Shown here piece by piece: positions 17,246 to 23,021 of a DNA stretch of 26,075 nucleotides (position 1 is the stretch's first letter; each line of letters opens with the position of its first letter). The position numbers and the translations under genes were made by a program. The stretch covers positions 1-26,075 of the IMG/VR virus record IMGVR_UViG_3300034198_013208; one strand, written 5' to 3'. Source of the stretch: a virus. The notes under the pieces are model-generated. The model was not told the origin of the DNA. It worked only from the letters and a program-made list of their open reading frames with translations, and made no database searches.

Positions 17246-17821
17246 TTATTTTAAACTACTGGGGTCTGCAAATGGGCTAACTATCTTTTGCCCTTTCTTC
17301 TTGATTTCTTCAAATACCTCATTATCAACTTTTTCTCTAAGAGTGTTAAGGTTTTCAAGTACTCTAGAGGTATCATTTAAAGCTGAGGTTATATCTTTAG
17401 GTTTAAAAATTGGTGCTCCTGTTCTAAGATTTACATCAGACATACTAAAGTTAATAAAGAACTGTTGCATCTTTTCAGCTGCAGATTTAGCAGCCATATA
17501 GTAATTGTAAGTCACTGAAGCTTCTGCTTGAAACTCTTTTAACTTAGCAATACCTTGAACAAGTAAAGGATCTTCTTGGTCCCAATCTTCTCTTGTAATT
17601 ATATCTTTAATAATCTTCTCAGATCTTTGATGTTCAGCATATCCTGAATAAGGATTAGATTTTTGTATTGAAGCCATAAACTCTATATAAGAAAAATCTT
17701 CAATAGCATACCTTTTATCTTTAGTAGTGTCTCTTTCCCATATTTCTTTAAAAGGAGGGATAAGTAACACTTGTGTTGTAGGAGAAACTACTTTGCTTTC
17801 TACTGTGAATAATAAACTCAT
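17246..17821 (-). CDS. Conserved-looking unknown phage protein (191 aa)
   Basis: The first 40 residues contain TTQVLLIPPFKEIWERDTTK, followed by AIEDFSYIEFMASIQKSNPY. I associate this pattern with uncharacterised proteins encoded near terminase in Bacteroidota phages. The central and C-terminal parts are helical (AEASVTYNYYMAAKSAAEKM, a SALNDTSRVLENLNTLREKV coiled coil). No catalytic motif is visible. It overlaps the preceding 50-aa gene by 4 bases (ATGA), so it belongs to the same transcript. Function unknown, probably head assembly or packaging by position. Confidence 0.65.
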   Translation of the reverse strand: MSLLFTVESKVVSPTTQVLLIPPFKEIWERDTTKDKRYAIEDFSYIEFMASIQKSNPYSGYAEHQRSEKIIKDIITREDWDQEDPLLVQGIAKLKEFQAEASVTYNYYMAAKSAAEKMQQFFINFSMSDVNLRTGAPIFKPKDITSALNDTSRVLENLNTLREKVDNEVFEEIKKKGQKIVSPFADPSSLK

Positions 17822-17970
17822 AATAAGTTGTATTTTTTAGCATCTACTTCATTAATACTCTTTGAAATAATTATACCATGACTATGGAACTCTGGTAATC
17901 CTATCACATTAACTCCTATTTGAAAATCAATATAAAGAGTGGTAATATACATTCTAAATTTTTTTGACAT
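17818..17970 (-). CDS. Small unknown protein (50 aa), coupled by ATGA overlap
   Basis: This short gene runs from ATG at 17970 to TGA at 17818-17820. Its start lies 17 bases inside the end of the metallopeptidase-like gene, and its stop overlaps the next start as ATGA. Both overlaps are typical of this operon and argue that it is real. Without it there would be a 132-bp gap in an otherwise gapless stretch. The product (MSKKFRMYITTLYIDFQIGV...) is beta-rich and small, with no recognised family. Confidence 0.6.
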   Translation of the reverse strand: MSKKFRMYITTLYIDFQIGVNVIGLPEFHSHGIIISKSINEVDAKKYNLL

Positions 17971-18340
17971 CTTCTTGTTTTTTAAATTTTAAATAAACTT
18001 TGTAAATTTCTCCTGCAAACCAACCTAAAAGATAAGCTTGAGGTTCATCATTATTAACATCAGGTTTTATTCCTTTTTTTAGAAATAAAAGACTAGTTAA
18101 ATGAACTCCTTCATGAGCTATAGTCTCTATTAAATCTGCTTCATTTTTAATATTTTTCATGTCAAAAATTACTAATAAATGGTTTCCTCTGCTCTCTGTT
18201 GTAGCACAGAAATTACTTTCATCATTAATTACTTCAGAAAATCTTTTATTTAAAGCAACTTTATCCTTAATAACATCTGCAGAAAAAGCCACATGTAACC
18301 TACTATAATAAATGGGAACAACAAAACTTGTAGCTATCAT
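17954..18340 (-). CDS. HExxH metallopeptidase-like protein (128 aa)
   Basis: A zinc-peptidase motif HEGVH is at residues 76-80 on a predicted helix (DLIETIAHEGVHLTSLLFLK). A conserved-looking acidic ligand follows at about 99 in NNDEPQAYLLGWF. This HExxH...DEPxAYLxGW arrangement occurs in a family of small phage/prophage proteins annotated as putative metallopeptidases, whose substrate is not known. The first 20 residues are hydrophobic but not a clear signal peptide. It overlaps the endolysin gene by 4 bases, so a role in lysis or cell-wall/protein processing is plausible by association. Confidence 0.65.
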   Translation of the reverse strand: MIATSFVVPIYYSRLHVAFSADVIKDKVALNKRFSEVINDESNFCATTESRGNHLLVIFDMKNIKNEADLIETIAHEGVHLTSLLFLKKGIKPDVNNDEPQAYLLGWFAGEIYKVYLKFKKQEDVKKI

Positions 18341-18915
18341 ACTTTAAAGATTGCAGTTGATCTGTTTAACCATCCTTTTAAGAACTTACCTAAACTCTTA
18401 GTAGTTTTAACTAAAATATTATAAGCTGTGTTTCTTGCGTTGTATAAACATTCTTCTGTCACATATTGCATTTTTTCCCTAGTTGCAGGACCAATAATTC
18501 CATCAGCAGGAACTCCTGCACATTTCTGCATTATCTTTATAGCTCTAATATTTCCCATATTATAAGCAGTATCAAAATACATAAGCCTAGATTCAAGAGG
18601 AAGTATGAAAGCATTAATAGCTCTGTAGTACTTAGTGTAAGCAATAGCCGCAGCTTCTTCATAAGTTGTGTCTTTAAAATCATCAAAGTTTTTAAACATC
18701 TCTTTGTTGTGGTTGTATGCAATACCCCATAAAGTCCAACCTCCTGAGTCTCCTGCTACATTGTGCAGACTACCCCCTGCTTTAGGATTTTTTACTCCTT
18801 CCCAAATTAATGTTCTATTGAATACATGTTCTTTAAAGTATTCAAATTCTTTTTCTACTGTTGGAGTAGCTTTGGCTAGTCTTAGGTAGTCTCTTATGGT
18901 AAGTTTGTTTGCCAT
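18337..18915 (-). CDS. GH108-type endolysin (N-acetylmuramidase) (192 aa)
   Basis: The N-terminal domain has the GH108 arrangement: a catalytic-region Glu in LIWEGVKNP (E39), then AGDSGGWTLWGIA (about 55-66), the family's DxGGxTxxGI signature. The second half matches the associated peptidoglycan-binding domain (PG_binding_3): DTAYNMGNIRAIKIMQKCAG followed by VPADGIIGPATREKM (about 115-149). The enzyme would cleave the glycan strands of peptidoglycan at lysis. There is no signal peptide, so a holin or other export route is needed; none is recognised nearby. The canonical EGG is EGV here. It overlaps the metallopeptidase gene by 4 bases and touches the DUF1573-like gene. Confidence 0.88.
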   Translation of the reverse strand: MANKLTIRDYLRLAKATPTVEKEFEYFKEHVFNRTLIWEGVKNPKAGGSLHNVAGDSGGWTLWGIAYNHNKEMFKNFDDFKDTTYEEAAAIAYTKYYRAINAFILPLESRLMYFDTAYNMGNIRAIKIMQKCAGVPADGIIGPATREKMQYVTEECLYNARNTAYNILVKTTKSLGKFLKGWLNRSTAIFKV

Positions 18916-19208
18916 TATCTAGTTCTTATTGCTTGTATTGTTAATACTTCAGTTAAACCATTTACATAAAGAATATCAATTCTTTTATTAATAGTTTGCA
19001 TACCTTTTACTTGCATAGGTATAGTTCTATTACTATATGTGATGGTTAGTAACCCTTTTTCCTTGTCATATTGAGATGTAGTACATCCACAATAAGGTTT
19101 AATACTTTCTATAGTAGGCATATCAGGTAAAGCTATAAAAGTTACTTTTTTAGGAGTGCCAGATTTAATTATTCCTAAATTAATTGTAGAGTTTTTCCAG
19201 TGACTCAT
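18915..19208 (-). CDS. DUF1573-like Ig-fold protein (97 aa)
   Basis: This beta-rich protein has TFIALPDMPTIESIKPYCGC followed by TTSQYDKEKGLLTITY. A Cys-Gly-Cys-Thr after a strand, then a Gly-turn-strand, is the hallmark of DUF1573 Ig-like domains. These are common in Bacteroidota and related to PapD-like/ASPM folds. There is no signal peptide. In free-living Bacteroidota such domains are usually extracytoplasmic, so a bare copy inside a phage lysis/structural operon is unusual. It starts with a 1-base overlap of the upstream stop. Confidence 0.55.
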   Translation of the reverse strand: MSHWKNSTINLGIIKSGTPKKVTFIALPDMPTIESIKPYCGCTTSQYDKEKGLLTITYSNRTIPMQVKGMQTINKRIDILYVNGLTEVLTIQAIRTR

Positions 19209-19570
19209 TACTTAGTAATTTTATGTGATATTCTTAGTTCAAATTCTCTTGGTTTAGAAGGATTCCAATATCTAAATTCAATATTGTACTCTCTTTTGTA
19301 AATGGCCCAATCTGTATCATCCATCATAATAGGATAACATCTTGCATCACAAGTTTTGTTTGCCATTTGTAATGCAGGAGTAGCACACCCACAAATAACA
19401 CACTCTCCATCAGTGTAACAATCCTTATTCATAACAAATAACCTGTAGTTAATTTGTTCAAATATGTGCAATGGCAATAACCAATTCCATCTCTTACTAT
19501 AGAAAAGTTTTTCTCTTATATGCCCTTGGATAAAGGCACAAACATTTTTAAAAGTTACTTTTGCTTTCAT
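19208..19570 (-). CDS. Cys-rich putative zinc-binding protein (120 aa)
   Basis: I use ATG at 19570 (MKAKVTFKNVC); an upstream TTG at 19576 is a weaker choice. The middle has CYTDGECVICGCATPALQMA followed by NKTCDARCYP. The eight-Cys spacing C-x5-C-x2-C-x1-C, then C-x3-C, would suit one or two zinc sites. A helical N-terminus and an aromatic C-terminal strand pair surround it. It overlaps the IHF-like gene by 23 bases. I recall similar Cys-cluster proteins in Bacteroidota phages but no function. Confidence 0.6.
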   Translation of the reverse strand: MKAKVTFKNVCAFIQGHIREKLFYSKRWNWLLPLHIFEQINYRLFVMNKDCYTDGECVICGCATPALQMANKTCDARCYPIMMDDTDWAIYKREYNIEFRYWNPSKPREFELRISHKITK

Positions 19571-19877
19571 TATCAACTTTGTTTAAGAATTTCTCTAACT
19601 GTTCCTTCTTTTTAAAGTAAACACCTGGAGAAACTCTGTGGTTTTTAAATAAATTTTCAAGATTCTTTAGTATTCCTTTTACCCTTTTAGGATAGGCAAT
19701 AAAGGTACCAAAAAATTTTAATCTAATAGTAGGTAAATCTCCTGATTCAATTCCTTTCCTAACTTCTATAAAAGGAGCAGAACAAATCTCATTACACTGA
19801 TGTTGTGTAAGATTTGGATACTGTTCTCTTATAGACTCAAAGTACTCTTGAATTAACTCAGAATGATTTAATCTCAT
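19548..19877 (-). CDS. IHF/HU-like DNA-binding protein (109 aa)
   Basis: The N-terminal half is helical (LTQHQCNEICSAPFIEVRKG). It is followed by ESGDLPTIRLKFFGTFIAYP, where the IRLKFFGTF strand and turn corresponds to the I-L-x-F-G-F/S-F stretch of the HU/IHF fold. crAss-like phages carry a related IHF-like gene in their structural block. Such proteins bend DNA, so roles in packaging, transcription switching or genome condensation are possible. It overlaps the winged-helix gene by 4 bases, so two DNA-binding candidates are made together. Confidence 0.6.
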   Translation of the reverse strand: MRLNHSELIQEYFESIREQYPNLTQHQCNEICSAPFIEVRKGIESGDLPTIRLKFFGTFIAYPKRVKGILKNLENLFKNHRVSPGVYFKKKEQLEKFLNKVDNESKSNF

Positions 19878-20233
19878 TGTTCTTGTACTATTTTAAACTG
19901 GTAATTTTGTTGTTTTTCTTCCGGCAACAGTATAGTAGCTATCTGTATAATACCTGTCAGGTCTTCTTTAATTGCACCTTTACTCCTAAGAGAAGTAAGG
20001 TGATTAGATAGGCCTCCATCTGACATGGTCAACATTTTTTTTACTTCTTTTCTGAATGTTGTACCAAATCTATCTTTTTCTGCAAGGTCACCCTTAAATG
20101 ACATGAATGTACCAAGAACTTCTCTCTCTTTTGGTGTCAATTCTATTGGTAAAAAAGGGTTGATAATGCTCAAATGATAGATGTAATATTGGGCATCTTT
20201 TAACCCAACAATTCCCTTTTGAATTATCTTCAT
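19874..20233 (-). CDS. Winged-helix DNA-binding protein (119 aa)
   Basis: The core LTPKEREVLGTFMSFKGDL begins a first helix. The stretch KKMLTMSDGGLSNHLTSLRS KGAI follows as a helix-turn-helix recognition element with wing-like strands (IIQIATILL). This is the arrangement of small winged-helix regulators with an S/T-x-x-x-L-S-x-H-L-x-x-L-x-x-K-G recognition pattern. It may regulate late transcription from this arm or help terminase recognise DNA. Moderate confidence in the fold, low in the role. Confidence 0.6.
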   Translation of the reverse strand: MKIIQKGIVGLKDAQYYIYHLSIINPFLPIELTPKEREVLGTFMSFKGDLAEKDRFGTTFRKEVKKMLTMSDGGLSNHLTSLRSKGAIKEDLTGIIQIATILLPEEKQQNYQFKIVQEQ

Positions 20234-20248
20234 ATAATGGTTTTTAAA

Positions 20249-21049
20249 TTACAGTATAACTGGAGGAACTCCTCCAGAACAAGTCTCTTGTAATATAAGA
20301 GTTCCTACACTAGTTGTAATAGTGTTTATTTCTGCACAATAATATGTTTGAATTGTTCCTGCTGAACCTGCTATCCCTGTAGAAACTCCATCACAATCAA
20401 TAAAATTAACAACAACTGGATCTAAAGGAGGAACACCGGTTAAATCTAGGAAATACTGAGTACACATTTTAAAAGTAAGATCACAATTAATTCCTGCAGT
20501 AATAACTCCACCTGAAATAGTAATATCAGGGTTACCTGCACATATTTCATAGTTAGGTCCCCAATCATTTACAGTTTTAGTAAGTGTTTGAGGGTTATTA
20601 AAGCAGTCTGTATAGCTAATTGTCATAACATCAACACTAGGATCATCAACTACTACACCACTTAGGTCCCAATTGTACTCAATACAACCTTGTCCACCCG
20701 GAACCTCTCTAACAATTCCTCCTATAAACATAACATCTTCTCCTAAAGCAATAGGAGAATTTGTAATTGGATCATACATTTGCATAACATAATCTCCTTC
20801 ATCAGGATACTTTATCTCAGCTTCTTTTCTCCATACTTCTCTAAGACTTTCCCAAGTTTTTTCATCATAATTCTCAATATCAATGGTAGGATCTCCAGGA
20901 TTTGCTATTCTAGCTAAAAAGATATTTCCAATGTACTTTGACTCTTCTCTAAATACATAGCCTAATCTTAAACTTGCTCCACTTACTGTGGTAGCTGTTG
21001 AGAATGGGATATCTTCTGCAATAAAAGTTGGTGTAACTCTATCTGACAT
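20249..21049 (-). CDS. Repeat-containing beta-rich structural protein (266 aa)
   Basis: The N-terminal 115 residues are acidic and mixed (MSDRVTPTFIAEDIPFSTAT). Then come two related beta-sandwich-like repeats at roughly 122-187 and 190-258. Both show an aromatic/Cys start, DLSGV or DLTGV, a DPxVxVxxIxYxDC-like strand pair, and YxICA or YYCAEINTIT before a Gly-turn strand. This YxDC...ICA pattern recurs in structural proteins of Bacteroidota phages. It is probably a surface or appendage protein. It lies at the promoter-proximal end of the late arm rather than with the fibre genes. Confidence 0.6.
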   Translation of the reverse strand: MSDRVTPTFIAEDIPFSTATTVSGASLRLGYVFREESKYIGNIFLARIANPGDPTIDIENYDEKTWESLREVWRKEAEIKYPDEGDYVMQMYDPITNSPIALGEDVMFIGGIVREVPGGQGCIEYNWDLSGVVVDDPSVDVMTISYTDCFNNPQTLTKTVNDWGPNYEICAGNPDITISGGVITAGINCDLTFKMCTQYFLDLTGVPPLDPVVVNFIDCDGVSTGIAGSAGTIQTYYCAEINTITTSVGTLILQETCSGGVPPVIL

Positions 21050-21056
21050 AACTGTA

Positions 21057-21377
21057 TTATTTAAGTGGTTTTAACCTTATTATCTCATTAGTCTGATCAT
21101 TATCAATGACATCATCTTTAGTCAAGACTCCTAGCATAAAATACTTATACACATAAGCATGCAGATTATGTACTGCTTTAGCATCTGATGTATCTGTGAA
21201 TCTTACTGGAATCAAATAATACTTACCTTCATATCTCTTTCTAACTAGAGTACTAAATGTAACTTGTTCTCCTATATCTTGTCTTCTAACTATAGGGTAC
21301 AAAGGATACATGTCCTTTAAATTTTCAGGTGTTTGAAGTCTTAATTCTTCCTTTCTTTTAGAGATTGCTTTGGACAT
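21057..21377 (-). CDS. Unknown 106-aa protein, first gene of the late arm
   Basis: The protein is basic at the N-terminus (SKAISKRKEELRLQTPENLK), with a central FSTLVRKRYEGKYYLIPVRF strand pair and a helical C-terminus. I recognise no family. As the first cistron after the divergent promoter region it is placed to be strongly expressed. A TAACTTTG box lies about 20 bp upstream of its ATG. The next gene starts 7 bp after its stop. Confidence 0.6.
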   Translation of the reverse strand: MSKAISKRKEELRLQTPENLKDMYPLYPIVRRQDIGEQVTFSTLVRKRYEGKYYLIPVRFTDTSDAKAVHNLHAYVYKYFMLGVLTKDDVIDNDQTNEIIRLKPLK

Positions 21378-21396
21378 AGTTCAGATTAATATTTAG

Positions 21397-21431
21397 CAAA
21401 GTTAATAATAATATTTAATACTTCCTGCAAA
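21397..21431 (-). promoter_or_regulatory. Candidate Bacteroidota promoter for the leftward late arm
   Basis: On the minus strand TTTG (21428-21431) is followed 23 bp later by TAACTTTG (21397-21404). This matches the TTTG / TAnnTTTG arrangement of Bacteroidota vegetative promoters, with spacing at the long end of the usual range. The start codon of the first late gene lies about 20 bp downstream. Confidence 0.5.
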
Positions 21432-21483
21432 TTATTGTTAAAAATTTTTTTAAAATTTTGGTATGTGTGGACTACCCTACATC

Positions 21484-21499
21484 AAAACCCCCACTGATT
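21484..21499 (+). repeat. AAAACCCYYACTKATT motif, copy 1
   Basis: The sequence is AAAACCCCCACTGATT. The same 16-mer pattern recurs at 21737-21752 and 22185-22200. This copy lies about 50 bp before a candidate 27-residue ORF. It may be a phage promoter element or operator. Confidence 0.5.
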
Positions 21500-21535
21500 T
21501 TTAGGATTACAAGTCCCCTCCGGCATAAAATAGAA

Positions 21536-21619
21536 ATGATTATTTTTCTGGGGATAAATATATATAGAAAAGAGTTTCTATGTTATCTTGTAGTGTGTCT
21601 GTTGTTCTTGGAACTGTAG
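21536..21619 (+). CDS. Candidate 27-aa hydrophobic leader peptide
   Basis: ATG at 21536 opens a short frame (MIIFLGINIYRKEFLCYLVV...) ending at TAG 21617-21619, inside the left arm of the hairpin at 21611-21655. It could be a small membrane peptide or a leader peptide whose translation would open that hairpin. It has little statistical support, and AT-rich DNA gives such ORFs by chance. Confidence 0.2.
   Translation: MIIFLGINIYRKEFLCYLVVCLLFLEL
21562..21583. other. Stem-loop in divergent region (AGAG loop)
   Basis: ATAGAAA (21564-21570) pairs with TTTCTAT (21575-21581) around AGAG, with two more weak pairs outside. No U tract follows. It lies inside the candidate 27-aa ORF and before a larger hairpin. 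Confidence 0.45.
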
Positions 21620-21655
21620 CAATCTCACTTGAGTGTAGAGGATTGACTACAGTTC
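21611..21655. promoter_or_regulatory. Long imperfect hairpin in divergent region
   Basis: A perfect 9-bp arm GAACTGTAG (21611-21619) pairs with CTACAGTTC (21647-21655). Inside, AATC/GATT and TC/GA extend the helix after a small internal loop. It is not followed by a T run, so it is not an ordinary terminator. It could be an operator, a structured leader or a replication/packaging signal. Confidence 0.55.
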
Positions 21656-21736
21656 AGAGCTTAGACTTTGACTGTGTGTCTTGTCTCTCTCTATGTATAT
21701 AAAGTATATCTTATCTACTATCTATAATATCCTTTC

Positions 21737-21752
21737 AAAACCCTTACTTATT
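21737..21752 (+). repeat. AAAACCCYYACTKATT motif, copy 2
   Basis: The sequence is AAAACCCTTACTTATT, 14 bp upstream of the OB-fold gene's ATG, followed by AATAGTATTAACTTATG. Copy 3 is likewise followed by AACTTATG. The shared motif-to-start layout suggests a promoter or translation leader. Confidence 0.55.
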
Positions 21753-21766
21753 AATAGTATTAACTT

Positions 21767-22132
21767 ATGTCTGATTACAAGGACTATAAAAACGTGTTCA
21801 CCTATATTATGTCAACTAAAACTTCAATGACAGGTATTGTTAGATCAACTGGTTCTAAAGTGTTAGCTAAAGCTAATGGAGCATCTTATGTGCTAATGAG
21901 TGTGGAAATCACTTCTGGTAAAGGTACTGGATTAACTGTTCTTGCTACTAGAACTACAATTACTAAAGAAGCTGTTGTAAAATCAGTGCCTGAAGTAGAT
22001 TCTGTAGTTACATTGTATCACAGTGTGGTTCCTTCTACTAAAGAAGGTGAAAAGAATCAGCATTTCTTTGAGATTAGCACTGGAGCAGATACTGCAAGTA
22101 ATGCTGACCTTGATGACGCATTTGGTTTGTAG
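21767..22132 (+). CDS. OB-fold, SSB-like DNA-binding protein (121 aa)
   Basis: The protein is beta-rich with a Gly-bounded core: MTGIVRSTGSKVLAKANGAS, YVLMSVEITSGKGTGLTVLA, VTLYHSVVPSTKEGEKNQHF. It ends in an acidic tail (TASNADLDDAFGL) like the C-terminal tip of single-stranded DNA-binding proteins that recruits partner enzymes. The OB-fold interpretation comes from strand pattern and tail, not from a search. It is the first gene of the rightward arm and has its own strong terminator, suiting an abundant early protein that coats phage ssDNA. Confidence 0.6.
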   Translation: MSDYKDYKNVFTYIMSTKTSMTGIVRSTGSKVLAKANGASYVLMSVEITSGKGTGLTVLATRTTITKEAVVKSVPEVDSVVTLYHSVVPSTKEGEKNQHFFEISTGADTASNADLDDAFGL

Positions 22133-22136
22133 AAAT

Positions 22137-22165
22137 AGGGGGATGGAAACATCCCCTTTATTTTA
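22137..22165 (+). terminator. GAAA-tetraloop terminator after SSB-like gene
   Basis: GGGGATG (22139-22145) pairs perfectly with CATCCCC (22150-22156) around a GAAA loop. It is extended by a G-T and an A-T pair and followed by TTTATTTTATT. It starts 5 bp after the stop codon. A very clear rho-independent terminator. Confidence 0.9.
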
Positions 22166-22184
22166 TTGCTTTGAATCTCATCTT

Positions 22185-22200
22185 AAAACCCTCACTTATT
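22185..22200 (+). repeat. AAAACCCYYACTKATT motif, copy 3
   Basis: The sequence is AAAACCCTCACTTATT, just beyond the SSB-gene terminator and about 22 bp before an ATG preceded by AACTT, as in copy 2. Confidence 0.5.
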
Positions 22201-22221
22201 GTAGGGATAAATACTCAACTT

Positions 22222-22335
22222 ATGTTGTTTTTTTTTCCTTTGGTGTCTTATATGTTATTATATTGTTTATTTCATCTGTTTAGAGGGAAAATAATGGTAA
22301 CATTTTGTTGTAACTTGCTGATAATGTGTAAATAA
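22222..22335 (+). CDS. Candidate 37-aa hydrophobic small protein
   Basis: ATG at 22222 opens a frame to TAA at 22333-22335 (MLFFFPLVSYMLLYCLFHLF...), one likely membrane helix followed by a short tail. Support comes from its leader: it shares the AAAACCC motif and AACTTATG junction with the SSB-like gene, and a hairpin follows its stop. Chance occurrence is still possible. Confidence 0.3.
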   Translation: MLFFFPLVSYMLLYCLFHLFRGKIMVTFCCNLLIMCK

Positions 22336-22338
22336 AGA

Positions 22339-22356
22339 TGTGGGTCAAACCCCATA
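22339..22356 (+). terminator. Weak hairpin after candidate small ORF
   Basis: TGTGGG (22339-22344) pairs with CCCATA (22351-22356), with one G-T pair, around TCAAAC. CACCTCTTTT follows. Only four Ts appear, a few bases away, so termination would be weak. Confidence 0.3.
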
Positions 22357-22421
22357 CACCTCTTTTAACCACATTTTCACACTTATAACAATCATAGTCA
22401 TATAATTTTAATAGCTTATTT

Positions 22422-22522
22422 TAAATCTCTATGTCAATCCTATAGCAATACAATACAACCTGAAACAAAGTTGTTGGCAGTTGAATGATACTGTATAATT
22501 GCAGAGGTCAAATAGAGATTTA
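22422..22522. ncRNA. Candidate structured RNA closed by an 11-bp helix
   Basis: TAAATCTCTAT (22422-22432) pairs perfectly with ATAGAGATTTA (22512-22522), enclosing 79 bases. Inside, GCAAT (22445-22449) can pair with ATTGC (22498-22502), and ACAAC (22455-22459) with GTTGT (22470-22474), giving a nested multi-helix fold. No ORF crosses it. No known RNA family is recognised; it is not tRNA-like. Strand and transcription are unknown. Confidence 0.35.
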
Positions 22523-22592
22523 TTATAATGCTAATACCCAAAATATTAATTCAGTTCATAGTATGCATACTTGGAACAAATCAGCCTATTCT

Positions 22593-22643
22593 AAATCCAG
22601 ATGGTAGGGGTCACTGAGAATGCATAATCATCTGGATTTTTTT
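22593..22643 (+). terminator. 11-bp hairpin with T run
   Basis: AAATCCAGATG (22593-22603) pairs perfectly with CATCTGGATTT (22629-22639) around a 25-nt loop. TTTTTTT immediately follows. This suggests that an upstream RNA in the 22.2-22.6 kb region is transcribed rightward and ends here. Confidence 0.65.
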
Positions 22644-22652
22644 CTTGTAATC

Positions 22653-22664
22653 TTTAATCCAACA
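22653..22664 (+). repeat. TTTAATCCAACA start-adjacent motif, copy 1
   Basis: An exact 12-mer 4 bp before the TTG start of the 113-aa gene. Identical copies precede ATG codons at 23083 and 23443. Confidence 0.65.
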
Positions 22665-22668
22665 TATT

Positions 22669-23010
22669 TTGAAAACAAACTATTTACCTTTACTCTTAGC
22701 ATTATTATGCTTATCTATCTGTATTAATATCTATCAATCTGTTCCAGAATCAGTAGATAATAACTTTGATAACCCTACTTTTATTTGGAATGATGATTTA
22801 GAAGGTCTTCCAAAAGACAATTCTTTAATCCTATTAGAGCATACATCTAATGATACTATTTATATAGGTTCTGCAGATAATTATGTATCTCCTGAATACC
22901 AATTCACAGTTACTGATGATTCAATATCAGTATCAGATTTTGGTAGAGAAGTAGGAACAGTTAAAATTGAAGGCCAATTAAAAAACCTAATTGACCAAGA
23001 CAATTTATAA
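22669..23010 (+). CDS. Membrane-anchored unknown protein (113 aa)
   Basis: The only in-frame start after the upstream stop is TTG at 22669, supported by the TTTAATCCAACA motif just before it. Residues 5-24 form a hydrophobic signal-anchor (LPLLLALLCLSICINIY). There is a Cys, but the residue before it is not small, so a lipobox is unlikely. The rest is acidic and would be outside the cytoplasm. The end FGREVGTVKIEGQLKNLI resembles a motif in small uncharacterised proteins of Bacteroidota phages. A terminator hairpin follows. Confidence 0.65.
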   Translation: MKTNYLPLLLALLCLSICINIYQSVPESVDNNFDNPTFIWNDDLEGLPKDNSLILLEHTSNDTIYIGSADNYVSPEYQFTVTDDSISVSDFGREVGTVKIEGQLKNLIDQDNL

Positions 23011-23021
23011 TACCTTAAAAT

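Larger units (their letters stand above)
21378..21766. other. Divergent intergenic region (389 bp)
   Basis: This region separates the leftward virion arm from the rightward arm. It has no long ORF. It holds a candidate -33/-7 promoter for the minus strand, two copies of a repeated AAAACCC-type motif, two stem-loops and one candidate 27-residue ORF. It is the natural place for early/late switching, and an origin of replication is also possible. Confidence 0.7.
22133..22668. other. 536-bp region with terminators, motif copy and possible RNA
   Basis: No long gene is present. In order it holds the SSB-gene terminator, motif copy 3, a candidate 37-aa ORF, a weak hairpin at 22339-22356, a possible folded RNA at 22422-22522, and an 11-bp hairpin with a T run at 22593-22643. 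The length is unusual for this compact genome. Confidence 0.6.

Noticed and set aside
22023-22283. 86-residue plus-strand frame across the SSB-gene terminator
   Set aside because: It runs through the end of the SSB-like gene and a very strong terminator in another frame.
22339-22356. GGGTCAAACCCC hairpin as a tRNA T-arm
   Set aside because: There is no acceptor, D or anticodon arm at the right distances, and the loop lacks the TTCRA pattern.
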